Below are positions 1 to 6,806 of a stretch of DNA of 9,926 nt, piece by piece. Both the position numbers and the translations under genes were made by a program. The DNA comes from Gammaproteobacteria bacterium (GTDB taxonomy: Bacteria > Pseudomonadota > Gammaproteobacteria > SZUA-152). How positions within the stretch are numbered: position 1 is the first letter of the stretch; each line of letters starts with the position of its first letter. The notes under the pieces are model-generated. The model saw only the letters and a program-made list of their open reading frames with translations, was not told the origin of the DNA and did no database searches. The stretch spans positions 1-9,926 of the forward strand of contig QIGJ01000296.1 in the NCBI GenBank assembly GCA_003229995.1, written 5' to 3'.

Positions 1-363
1 AGTGGCCACAGTGTAGTGATTGACGGGCCACCGGAACACGGTGGACGCAATCTGGGTATTCGTCCCATGGAGTTGTTATTGCAGGGGCTGGGTGGTTGTA
101 CGGCGTTTGATGTAATGATGATTCTGAAAAAAGCACGACAGCCGGTAGAGGACTGTGTGGTGGAGCTGGAAGCGCAACGCGCTGAAACCGAACCCAAGGT
201 ATTCACCAAAATCCATGTTCATTTCATTGTTACCGGCGCAGGAGTGAGTGAAAAACATTTGCAACGGGCGATTAAATTGTCCGCCGAAAAATATTGTTCC
301 GCTGCTATCATGCTGGGTCAGGTGGCAGAAATTACGCATGATTATGAATTGCATGGGGGCTGA
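1..363 (+). CDS. OsmC family protein, YhfA-like (5' partial)
   Basis: Frame 1 is open from the first base to the TGA at 361-363, so the gene begins upstream of the window; the GTG at 16 is internal. The visible part starts SGHSVVIDGPPEHGG and runs through the OsmC core. Two cysteines sit where OsmC/Ohr proteins carry their redox pair: one in LGGCTAFD, the other in SAEKYCSAA. The stretch HFIVTG, the SAEKYCS block and ITHDYEL closely resemble E. coli YhfA, as I recall it. The wider family reduces organic hydroperoxides with these thiols, but the physiological substrate of the YhfA branch is not settled. The VOC gene starts three bases after the stop, so the two are probably cotranscribed. From memory, yhfA neighbours crp in enterics and an OsmC gene sits near coq7 in Pseudomonas, which agrees with coq7 here. 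The family call is secure; the exact role is not. Confidence 0.9.
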   Translation, partial: SGHSVVIDGPPEHGGRNLGIRPMELLLQGLGGCTAFDVMMILKKARQPVEDCVVELEAQRAETEPKVFTKIHVHFIVTGAGVSEKHLQRAIKLSAEKYCSAAIMLGQVAEITHDYELHGG

Positions 364-366
364 AAA

Positions 367-771
367 ATGATCAAACCCAATCCAACTACCGGCATGCGCC
401 ATGTTGCGCTGTTTGTGAAAAACTACGAAGCCACCGAACAATTTTATGTGGAACTGCTGGGCATGAGCGTGGAATGGCGGCCAGATGCCAATGGGGTCTA
501 TTTAACGTCAGGTAATGACAATTTGGCGTTACACCGTGTTGAACATAATTTTACTGAAGAACAGCATTTGGGCCACATCGGGTTTTTTCTGAATACACTG
601 GAAGATGTGGACCAGTGGTTTGATTTTTTACGAGGTCACGATATCAAAATGAAAACAGAACCACGTACCCACCGTGATGGCGCACGCAGTTTTTATTGTC
701 TTGATCCTGATGACAATACCGTGCAGATGATTTTTCATCCACCGATGGTGATTTTGGCAGGGAAACAGTGA
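367..771 (+). CDS. VOC (glyoxalase/bleomycin resistance/dioxygenase) superfamily protein
   Basis: A 134-residue protein the size of a two-module VOC fold. Module one starts MRHVALFVKNYEATEQFYVE (residues 10-29) and ends in LALHRV; module two starts GHIGFFL (69-75) and ends in the family-typical LDPDDNTVQMIFH (112-124). Plausible metal ligands at the usual module positions are His12, His56, His70 and Gln120, so a metal site is possible. It is not clearly lactoylglutathione lyase, and substrate cannot be assigned; lyases, isomerases, dioxygenases and thiol transferases all share the fold. The ATG lies three bases after the OsmC stop, and the G-rich end of that gene (about 355-360) can serve as ribosome binding site, which suggests coupled translation. 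The stop is only 15 bases from the convergent coq7 stop, and no clear terminator hairpin lies between them. Confidence 0.85.
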   Translation: MIKPNPTTGMRHVALFVKNYEATEQFYVELLGMSVEWRPDANGVYLTSGNDNLALHRVEHNFTEEQHLGHIGFFLNTLEDVDQWFDFLRGHDIKMKTEPRTHRDGARSFYCLDPDDNTVQMIFHPPMVILAGKQ

Positions 772-786
772 TGTTATTGCCCATTT

Positions 787-1446
787 CTAAACCCAAAACG
801 CTGTGCGAGTCATGATTTTTGACGTGAGTCCCATGAGCTTTTTCACCGGGAGGGGCAACTTTGTGCCACCGGCCTCCAGTGCCATTGTGGCGTGTTGTCG
901 TTCATCCTCTTTCATTTGTTCGAGAATGGCGCGACTTTTGTCATCGTGTTCGGGTAATTGTTCGAGATGTTCTTCGAGGTGTTTCTCCACCTGTTTTTCG
1001 GTTTCTGCAACAAAACCCAGGCTCCATTTGTCACCTACCAGACCCGCCACCGCACCAATAGCAGCGGAGCCTGCATACCAGATGGGGTTGAATACACTGA
1101 CGTGAGTGCCCAGTTCTTTGGCACGTTTCTCACACCAGTTGAGGTGGTCGTTTTCTTCCAGTGCCGCGCGCTCCATCTGTTGGCGGACTTGAGGTAAGCG
1201 AGCGGTGAGCGCCTGCCCCTGGTACAAGCCCTGTGCAGCCACTTCACCGGCATGGTTGATGCGCATCAGGCGACCGGCCAATTGGCGTTCGGTTTCACTG
1301 AGTTCAGCCTCCGTTTCGTTTTGAGCGGGGTTTGTTCGTTCAGTGATCTTTGGTTGGCCGAACAGGGTACGTATGCCCACATCGACCCCCATGAGCAGTT
1401 GATCCAATGGGGAGTATTGACGGTTGGTATGGTCAGATTTGTTCAC
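787..1446 (-). CDS. coq7: Coq7-type demethoxyubiquinone hydroxylase
   Basis: A 219-residue member of the COQ7/CAT5 carboxylate-bridged diiron family, which hydroxylates 2-polyprenyl-3-methyl-6-methoxy-1,4-benzoquinone in the penultimate step of ubiquinone synthesis at the inner membrane. The ferritin-like four-helix core is complete. The expected ligands are Glu68 ([10 protein letters not shown]), Glu98 and His101 (LEENDHLNW), Glu150 ([16 protein letters not shown]), and Glu182 with His185 (EDERQHA). A hydrophobic segment at about 122-138 ([17 protein letters not shown]) matches the membrane-associated part. Length fits the proteobacterial form. The start is GTG at 1446: it keeps [11 protein letters not shown] and RTLFG, which belong to the family N-terminus. 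The Met at residue 19 would cut into that block. The Shine-Dalgarno is weak for either. This family replaces UbiF in many proteobacteria. The gene converges on the VOC gene. Confidence 0.97.
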   Translation of the reverse strand: MNKSDHTNRQYSPLDQLLMGVDVGIRTLFGQPKITERTNPAQNETEAELSETERQLAGRLMRINHAGEVAAQGLYQGQALTARLPQVRQQMERAALEENDHLNWCEKRAKELGTHVSVFNPIWYAGSAAIGAVAGLVGDKWSLGFVAETEKQVEKHLEEHLEQLPEHDDKSRAILEQMKEDERQHATMALEAGGTKLPLPVKKLMGLTSKIMTRTAFWV

Positions 1447-1588
1447 ATGGAGAGTCTAGCGCGTTCTGGGTGTGTCTGTCTTGTTGGTTGTTGTGTGGGA
1501 GGATGTTCTCTTAAATGCTTTTTTGGTATTCCCCGCGAATAAAACAATAAAATGCTTCCTCGGGCTTCTGTTCCAAAATCCCTCCTAG
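1447..1588. other. coq7 upstream region
   Basis: This stretch lies between the coq7 start and the palindromic element, so the coq7 promoter should be here or pushed further upstream by the element. It contains an A/T-rich block around 1535-1555 that could hold minus-strand promoter elements, but I see no pair of -35/-10 boxes good enough to call. No convincing open reading frame is present. Confidence 0.4.
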
Positions 1589-1727
1589 CGTCACTGCCAT
1601 TAAGTTAAACCGGTTTTCCTGCGTGTTGCAGGTTGGCGGTGAACTTGCGAACCCCAATGTTGCCGATGTTGTTGGGGTTCGCAAGCTCATCACCAACCTA
1701 CGATTTGTTAACTTAATGGCGATGACG
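1589..1727. mobile_element. MITE-like palindromic element (139 bp)
   Basis: The ends are terminal inverted repeats: 1589-1608 (CGTCACTGCCATTAAGTTAA) and 1708-1727 match when one is reverse-complemented, except for two swapped bases. Inside, 1631-1656 pairs with 1673-1698 over 26 bases with three mismatches, including a perfect 13-bp core (CTTGCGAACCCCA at 1644-1656). The centre at 1657-1672 is unpaired, and the outer and inner stems are separated by unequal unpaired stretches (1609-1630 and 1699-1707). It is too short to encode a transposase. This fits a miniature inverted-repeat element moved by an unseen transposase. No target-site duplication is obvious. It ends 15 bases from the stop of the DoxX-like reading frame and could act as a bidirectional hairpin terminator for that gene. 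Confidence 0.7.
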
Positions 1728-1741
1728 GAAGACCGTGGGAA

Positions 1742-3106
1742 TCAGGCGCTACGGGTATTTGTCATTAACTGAATGCGATGTCCCCTTAACGGAGTGTATC
1801 GACTTCTGGCCAGACGAGAGATACCATAATGCCGTCCTTTTACGGTGTTTGTTTTATGGTCGATGCCGTAGTTTTGTCTGATGTTTACTGTACGCGTGTA
1901 CCGGGTGTTCGCAGCATGGTTTGGATATGGTGATAGTGTTTCATTTATTCCAGACGATGCGGTGGTCGAGTCGGCTTTTGTGTAAACACCACTGCGGTAC
2001 AGGGCCGTCAGAAAATTGTGTATCGATGAACGACGAATGCTGCTCCTCCGATGGCTCCGTAAGGTATCACCAGATGGCGTTTGAAGTTGTGTATTAGCCT
2101 TTCTCAGCATTTCACTTAATGCAGTAAAATCGATACCAAACGTGCTTCCCCGGCCGAACAACAACAGCATGACGACAATAGAAATATGGGGGATATGGCC
2201 TATCATTTCAGCAGGCCCCATAAAAATTGGCGGGGTGAGAAACAGTACTGCCAGAACAGCAGCCGTTAACCTGACTGCCAGTCCTGCCATAAGAAAAACA
2301 CCCAGGATAATTTCTACCGCACCCGCCGAAAAAATAAATAGTTCGTCAGTGAACCATAACAAACCCATGGATGCCATAAAATTCCATTGGTGTTCCTGTA
2401 AAAATGCTATGCCTAATTCAGGCACCATGATTTTTTCACTAAAACCCAGGAATATCAAATTGGCACCAATGAAAACCCGAAGAAAAGTTAATGCTTGCGC
2501 TTGATTAACACCGTCGTCTGGCGACAAAAAAATATCTTCACGGGAATAACGCAACACTGGTCGACCTCGCAATAAAAAAAACATCGCGGCACCCAGAATC
2601 CAAAGGTTTTCCAGTGTGACAATCAGACCAGCGGTTTGCATGGTTAGCAACCACAACCCCATCAGTAAGACCGATGCTTGCCTTACCGCCAGTCCAAACA
2701 CCAAACTTAATCCGATGAATCCTTCTAACAATAACAATGTGATATGTAATGTGCCAACATCCGTAATATTCATTGAAAATAGGTTTCCGCTTAATGCGCT
2801 AATAATTAACGAAGCACCTAAAAACATACTCAAAATTGATGTTGCATATTTCTCAATATGTTTTGGTTGCCATGGTATCGAGACTTGGGGGAATTTCTTG
2901 TCAATAAATATACCAATCAAAATAAGTGCAACGCCAATACCGACCCAGATAAGCGAATAGGTAACCAAATTGTTATAAACGTATGCTGCTTGTGAGTCAT
3001 CAACGAACCATTTTAAATGGGCCTGTGCAGAAGAGGTATAAACGGTTAATGCGGCTAACACAAACATCCAGGCTAGACGCTGACAGCTATTATTAAAGGT
3101 ATTCAT
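1742..3106 (-). CDS. Exported DoxX-like multi-pass membrane protein with internal duplication and a basic C-terminal tail
   Basis: Start chosen at ATG 3106, because AGGTGA lies four bases upstream and a signal peptide follows: SCQRLAWMFVLAALTVY (7-23), then AQA (27-29) before HLKWFVDD. The frame is open to 3160, but the extra 18 residues are not needed. Hydrophobic segments follow at about 47-68, 90-107, 120-141, 145-163, 168-179, 206-222, 256-275, 280-296 and 305-317. The second half reads as DoxX (LRVFIGANLIFLGFSEK at 209-225, FLMAGLAVRLTAAVL at 271-285, MLLLFGRG at 313-320). The first half repeats it in weaker form (LEGFIGLSLVFGLAVRQASV at 127-146, FFLLRGRP at 176-183). DoxX/DoxD proteins are membrane partners of thiosulfate:quinone oxidoreductase or other redox enzymes; the substrate here is unknown. 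From about residue 339 the remaining 115 residues are Arg/Ser/Thr-rich and unlike the family; this tail may be degraded sequence read in frame. It lies downstream of the peroxidase gene on the same strand. Confidence 0.75.
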   Translation of the reverse strand: MNTFNNSCQRLAWMFVLAALTVYTSSAQAHLKWFVDDSQAAYVYNNLVTYSLIWVGIGVALILIGIFIDKKFPQVSIPWQPKHIEKYATSILSMFLGASLIISALSGNLFSMNITDVGTLHITLLLLEGFIGLSLVFGLAVRQASVLLMGLWLLTMQTAGLIVTLENLWILGAAMFFLLRGRPVLRYSREDIFLSPDDGVNQAQALTFLRVFIGANLIFLGFSEKIMVPELGIAFLQEHQWNFMASMGLLWFTDELFIFSAGAVEIILGVFLMAGLAVRLTAAVLAVLFLTPPIFMGPAEMIGHIPHISIVVMLLLFGRGSTFGIDFTALSEMLRKANTQLQTPSGDTLRSHRRSSIRRSSIHNFLTALYRSGVYTKADSTTASSGINETLSPYPNHAANTRYTRTVNIRQNYGIDHKTNTVKGRHYGISRLARSRYTPLRGHRIQLMTNTRSA

Positions 3107-3429
3107 TTCGTCACCTGTATAAGTTAAGTTAAGTTTTGTTCCAAAAAAATGATTAAACATTGTAATTTGCCTGTATTTTTCGCAAGTTTAATGAAATCTT
3201 GCTTTTTGATTAAGTCACTATAATCCGTTGCGGACAGGTTTTCCGGAAAAAAGATGCGTATAAGAAGCTACTGGAAAACTGTCACACTCCCGGGAGTTTC
3301 TCTCGTCCTTGAGCTACACGCCCGCAAGGGGCTTGCGGTCCCTGTAAACACACAGCCAGGGTTTAAATATCCGCATTTAACAGTACAGCAACTGCGTTAG
3401 TACATGGTCAAAATAACGTTGACGATATA
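3107..3429. other. Structured intergenic region between peroxidase and DoxX-like genes
   Basis: No open reading frame is convincing here. The part next to the DoxX-like gene is AT-rich and includes three tandem TTAAC-type 5-mers (about 3121-3135). On the minus strand TTGGAA, a 17-base spacer and TATACA precede the start, but this would put the transcription start almost on the ATG, so I do not call it a promoter. The middle (3233-3361) holds four consecutive hairpins, described separately. The DoxX-like gene may be read through from the peroxidase gene or from a promoter in this region. Confidence 0.5.
3233..3361. other. Cluster of four inverted repeats, possible structured RNA or terminator array
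   Basis: Four potential hairpins follow each other. (1) 3233-3246 pairs with 3271-3283 (GACAGGTTTTCCGG against CTGGAAAACTGTC, one bulge). (2) 3286-3297 is the perfect palindrome ACTCCCGGGAGT. (3) 3322-3328 pairs with 3332-3338 (CCGCAAG, loop GGG, CTTGCGG). (4) 3340-3344 pairs with 3357-3361 (CCCTG against CAGGG). The block is GC-richer than the AT-rich DNA on both sides, which in such surroundings often marks a structured RNA. On the minus strand it would be the 3' trailer of the peroxidase transcript or the leader of the DoxX-like one. No T-run follows any hairpin, so a simple intrinsic terminator is not supported. I do not recognise a known riboswitch class. Confidence 0.4.
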
Positions 3430-5037
3430 CTAGCCCGACACGACGAATACGTCGTCGGATATGTTATTGACATCAGTATTGCGTCGGATAATATCTGATA
3501 ATCGTGTATTTTCAATTTCAATTTTTTGCTCAATCGTCAAGCTATCGTCATTCTGGTGCCAGAAACGATCCCCATCTCTTACACGTTCAAACTGATCTTT
3601 CAGAATGGCTAAAATAAGCGGCCCAACGTTAGAATCAACGACGAGATCTTCTGCTAACGCACCAACCCATGGATCAATATCATCAACATCTTTATAAAGA
3701 TCCTGCAATGTATTGGCCACGAGCCGATCACTGGTAATGTCTGAAAAATTATTGTGTCTCTCCAGGCCAAATGCTTCACGACAGGCATTAAAATCTGCAA
3801 TTCCATGGTCTCTGCCACGTTGAATATTGCGCGCCACTAAATCCTGAAGCATTTGCAATGCCGGGTTTGGTGGTCCAAATAAAAAGCTGCGTACATCTTC
3901 AATCACTTTTGCATTGACTTCCTGCATGTTTTGCAAATTAAGTCCACTTAAAACAGACTCAATGCCATGCAGACGAACAAAGTATGGTTTAAAAAATATG
4001 TCTCGTAATCTAATTACACGACCATACTCACCTAATAATAATTCGGATGAAAGCATGCTGTGCCCGATTCGAAAAGCGACAGTAGAAAATTCGTTGGCAA
4101 TGCCGGCATTTATTTTCTCGTTATAACCGGTGTATGCATCGATACTGTTTTTTCCTAACAAGGTCGGCAAAAACTCATTGAACGTAATTGACTGAATGAT
4201 TCCGCCAACATATTTTCTCGCCTGTTGATAAATGAATTCATCATCACCAGCCAAAGCGGGGTCACAGGTCACAATATCCAGACAAACCCGATTATGTTCT
4301 CGTACGAACAAAGTATGAAGGCTCGTCAACACAGCATTTTCGTTGACACGCAGATCACCTGCGAGAAAAAAACGCTGCCTGTCAGGGGCTTTATTGTCAT
4401 CATTTTCCAAGCCTTCGACGTTGTAAGGCAACAATTCTCCTACATCGGAAGCACTTGTTTTCAGTCTCCCGGTGCCGTCGAAGGTGCGTAATGCATCGGC
4501 CAATTCTTTGCTTGACCCGTATACTATTGATGCATCGATATACGACGAAGTTGCGTTCGGTTGTTGGCGTGGGTTTTTTTCGCTAGTACCTGTTCCCGGA
4601 GCTGCGAGCGAACGAGAAAAGGGAATGGTAAATTTAATGCCTTCAAACTGCGGATTTTCAAAAATTGGGTCATCGGAAGGAACGCTGATATTCTTTTTGT
4701 CGTTATCATTTTCACTCGTGCCGGTTAAATCAAGTTCGTGATCGATGAATTGTCCCCATGCCCAAATAAAATCACTCAATCCTTTACGGTTGAATATTGG
4801 TGAAGTTTGCCTAAATATCAGATTGCTGATAACTCGTGGATTAGGATTATATTGACCTCTAGATGTTATTTTCTCAATACCATCTGCATAAGCATTGGGT
4901 GCCAGTCGCTGAAGAGGTATGCCAGCCTGCCCCCATTCGAGGTTATCTAAATTATTGCCATGGCCATCAAAAGTACGATATTTGTTCATATCGATTGTTG
5001 AGTCTTTTTCCCATTGTCCCCTTGTTTTTTTATCCAT
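3430..5037 (-). CDS. Animal-type haem peroxidase (peroxidase-cyclooxygenase superfamily, bacterial peroxinectin-like)
   Basis: A 535-residue single-domain protein covering the full An_peroxidase domain. Active-site residues can be matched to myeloperoxidase: Asp99-His100 in WGQFIDHELDLT (haem-linking Asp and distal His), Arg230 and Glu233 in GDLRVNENAVLTSLHTL (catalytic Arg and second ester-forming Glu), proximal His326 in AFRIGHSML, and NIQRGRDHG at 404-412. The Met next to the Glu that forms the sulfonium link in myeloperoxidase is Asn234 here. The N-terminus (YRTFDGHGNNLDNLEWGQAG) is typical of bacterial members. The C-terminus (LSDIIRRNT) ends normally, without the RTX or other repeats some secreted relatives carry. 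No signal peptide is visible. The family oxidises halides, thiocyanate or organics with H2O2; substrate unknown. AGGAGAAG directly upstream of ATG 5037 supports the start. The gene is AT-richer than coq7 or dnaX, suggesting acquisition. Confidence 0.93.
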   Translation of the reverse strand: MDKKTRGQWEKDSTIDMNKYRTFDGHGNNLDNLEWGQAGIPLQRLAPNAYADGIEKITSRGQYNPNPRVISNLIFRQTSPIFNRKGLSDFIWAWGQFIDHELDLTGTSENDNDKKNISVPSDDPIFENPQFEGIKFTIPFSRSLAAPGTGTSEKNPRQQPNATSSYIDASIVYGSSKELADALRTFDGTGRLKTSASDVGELLPYNVEGLENDDNKAPDRQRFFLAGDLRVNENAVLTSLHTLFVREHNRVCLDIVTCDPALAGDDEFIYQQARKYVGGIIQSITFNEFLPTLLGKNSIDAYTGYNEKINAGIANEFSTVAFRIGHSMLSSELLLGEYGRVIRLRDIFFKPYFVRLHGIESVLSGLNLQNMQEVNAKVIEDVRSFLFGPPNPALQMLQDLVARNIQRGRDHGIADFNACREAFGLERHNNFSDITSDRLVANTLQDLYKDVDDIDPWVGALAEDLVVDSNVGPLILAILKDQFERVRDGDRFWHQNDDSLTIEQKIEIENTRLSDIIRRNTDVNNISDDVFVVSG

Positions 5038-5368
5038 CTTCTTCTCCTGTATTATTATATTTTATAGTTATGAAATCTATTTATAGTTATTCAGCCTGAA
5101 TAAAGCAAAGCAGACTGTATAAAGAAAGACATTTAAACTGCATATTAAACCGAAGAACTGAAGCTTCACTATCAAATAGAATAATGTATATTCTACATAG
5201 AGAATAAATAGAGTCTCGTGCAGATTTCGCCAGATTAGTGTGAATATTACCCGCAAGAATATAATGATATTTTATTGCAAGTCATTTTAACGCCATCATG
5301 GAATTAATAGAGCGTGCAATGAGTGCCTAAATCTCAATCGCTACGGGTATATTTAATCTCTTTAGGTG

Positions 5369-5405
5369 CAATCCCCCATAGCTTGCTGCGGGGTTGTTTA
5401 TTTTT
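5369..5405 (+). terminator. Possible intrinsic terminator (plus strand)
   Basis: CCCC at 5374-5377 pairs with GGGG at 5390-5393. The stem continues inward, past one A-C mismatch, with UAG/CUG around a CUUG loop. It is followed by the T-rich tail TTGTTTATTTTT (5394-5405). The hairpin-plus-T-tract order points to termination of a plus-strand transcript, yet no plus-strand gene lies upstream within the window except a possible small RNA. On the minus strand there is no T-tract after the stem. Confidence 0.4.
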
Positions 5406-5446
5406 AGGGTATTGAGTCGTTATTACTGAATGTCTAAGAATCAGGC

Positions 5447-5480
5447 TAAGGAATGGAAATTATTGCGTGCCCATTCCTTA
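5447..5480 (-). terminator. Inverted repeat just after glcF, possible weak terminator
   Basis: TAAGGAATGG at 5447-5456 is a perfect 10-bp reverse complement of CCATTCCTTA at 5471-5480, with a 14-base loop, 35 bases after the glcF stop. On the minus strand it would form a hairpin at the end of the dnaX-glcF transcript. No T-run follows, so it may instead be a Rho-dependent stabilising hairpin or a protein-binding site. Confidence 0.35.
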
Positions 5481-5514
5481 CTACCAGTGGCGCTTTGATT
5501 TGGCTCGTATTTTT

Positions 5515-6738
5515 TTATCCACAGCCCTTAATGAGTTTCAACTGTTTGGCCAGTAACGCCACCGGGTGGGTGACAACGATAGCCTGTCCACGTTCGCGCA
5601 GTCCGGCGGCAAGGTGTAATGCGCAGCCAAGGTTACTGGTCACCAGAGTATCTATTTTTTGTCGGGCTTTTTTCATGAGGGAAATGTGGTTGAGGGCATC
5701 CAGTGTCTGCTCTCGTAGTTGCCGGGCAAAGTCAGCCTGTTCCAGCATGTACTGACCGGCACCACCGCAGCAGCGTGTGCTTTGCACCAGGGGTACTATT
5801 TCCAGTTTTGGAATGCGTTGTAGTAATTGGCGAGGTGCATCGGCTTGGCGCAATACATTTTGCAGGCTGCACGGGGTGTGCAAAGCAACCGTTTTGTGCA
5901 GCGGGGCGATGGACAGATGGGCAGGCCATTCAAGCTCATTGAGAAACTGGCTGATATCTTTGATTTTATTGACAAAGCCTTGTTCTTCCGGAAGCTGTTG
6001 TGAATATTCACTGAGGTGGGCAGTGCAACCGCTGGCAGTATGCACGATAGCTTGTATGTCCAGTTTGCTGAAGGCATCGAGGTTTTGTTGCGAGAGTGCT
6101 GTGGCTTCATCCGCTTGTCCATTATGCAGAGCCATGGCTCCACAGCAACTCTGTGTGGGAGGGACATGTACGCCGTAGCCCAGTGCATTGAGCAGGCGAC
6201 GACTGGCATCCAGTGCCTCGCGGTCGAAGATGTTGGCGATGCAGCCGGTGAACAGGGCAATATCACCGCAGTGGCTGATTCCAGGCTTGGCTGGATAATA
6301 GCTTCGCCAGTCTGGTGTGTCGGGAATGTGTGGCAGCAGGTTTTCTTTTTGTGCCAGACCTAATGGTTTCAGCAGGCCACTGGCGCGGGTGATTTTTTGC
6401 AGTCCTGAGCGTTGATAAAGACGCAGCCAGCGGATTGTTTGTGGCGAAGGCATCGATGGTGCTGGCAGGTTGGGCAGCAAAGCCTTGGCTTCATTCATAA
6501 TGGTGCCAAAACGCACTCCGGATGGACAATAGGCCTCACAGGCGCGGCAGCCGGTGCAATGTTTGAGATGGGTTTGCAGGTGCGCATCGGCATCGAGCTG
6601 TTTCGAGTTGAGAGCGGCAATCAGTGCAATGCGTCCGCGTGGTGATTCGTTTTCATCCGCAGTGAGTTGGTAAGTGGGGCAGTGCTGGGAGCACATGCCG
6701 CACATAACACAACGATCAAGTTCAGTAGAAAGAGTCAT
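5515..6738 (-). CDS. glcF: Glycolate oxidase iron-sulfur subunit (GlcF-like)
   Basis: About 407 residues from ATG 6738, the length of E. coli GlcF. The frame extends to a TTG at 6762; neither start has a good Shine-Dalgarno. Counting from that TTG, two ferredoxin-type [4Fe-4S] motifs are complete: CVMCGMCSQHCP (Cys18/21/24/28) and CTGCRACEAYCP (Cys69/72/75/79). Two CCG domains follow, ending in QSCCGAMALHNG and STRCCGGAGQYML. This is the electron-transfer subunit that works with the flavoprotein GlcD (and GlcE) to oxidise glycolate to glyoxylate at the membrane, passing electrons to quinone. The neighbours are odd: it directly follows dnaX, and glcD/glcE are absent from the window. Related proteins with the same architecture (LutA, GlpC, HdrB-like) are the main alternatives. 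The motif SPRGRI after the first cluster and overall similarity favour GlcF. Confidence 0.88.
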   Translation of the reverse strand: MTLSTELDRCVMCGMCSQHCPTYQLTADENESPRGRIALIAALNSKQLDADAHLQTHLKHCTGCRACEAYCPSGVRFGTIMNEAKALLPNLPAPSMPSPQTIRWLRLYQRSGLQKITRASGLLKPLGLAQKENLLPHIPDTPDWRSYYPAKPGISHCGDIALFTGCIANIFDREALDASRRLLNALGYGVHVPPTQSCCGAMALHNGQADEATALSQQNLDAFSKLDIQAIVHTASGCTAHLSEYSQQLPEEQGFVNKIKDISQFLNELEWPAHLSIAPLHKTVALHTPCSLQNVLRQADAPRQLLQRIPKLEIVPLVQSTRCCGGAGQYMLEQADFARQLREQTLDALNHISLMKKARQKIDTLVTSNLGCALHLAAGLRERGQAIVVTHPVALLAKQLKLIKGCG

Positions 6739-6806
6739 ATTCAGGGCCGGGGAAACGGACAATAATAGAGGAAAGTAAAACCCTTCCGAAAGTGGATATG
6801 CCTTGC

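Larger units (their letters stand above)
5038..5514. other. Long AT-rich intergenic region upstream of the peroxidase gene
   Basis: No gene-length coding region is convincing in these 477 bases. The minus-strand promoter of the peroxidase gene should be here. An AT-rich inverted repeat AGAATA-(5 nt)-TATTCT lies at 5178-5194 and could be an operator, about 140 bases upstream of the start. A perfect plus-strand TATAAT occurs at 5260-5265 and a hairpin with a T-rich tail at 5369-5405, discussed as a possible small RNA. A further perfect 10-bp inverted repeat follows the glcF stop. I could not identify a clear -35/-10 pair for the peroxidase gene. Confidence 0.45.

Noticed and set aside
1511..1696. 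Minus-strand 61-codon frame across the first palindromic element
   Set aside because: It reads through the inverted repeat, has no domain and no supported start; it is explained by the element.
3107..3160. N-terminal 18-residue extension of the DoxX-like protein
   Set aside because: The downstream ATG at 3106 has a good Shine-Dalgarno and gives a normal signal peptide.
3440..3455. ACGACG-(4)-CGTCGT hairpin at the end of the peroxidase gene as a terminator
   Set aside because: It lies inside the coding sequence and no T-run follows.
1747..5350. Direct repeat CGCTACGGGTAT at 1747-1758 and 5339-5350, as att-like borders of the peroxidase/DoxX module
   Set aside because: A few 12-mer repeats are expected by chance in a 10-kb window, the flanks barely extend the match, and the left copy is partly inside the reading frame. 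It is suggestive only because of its position.
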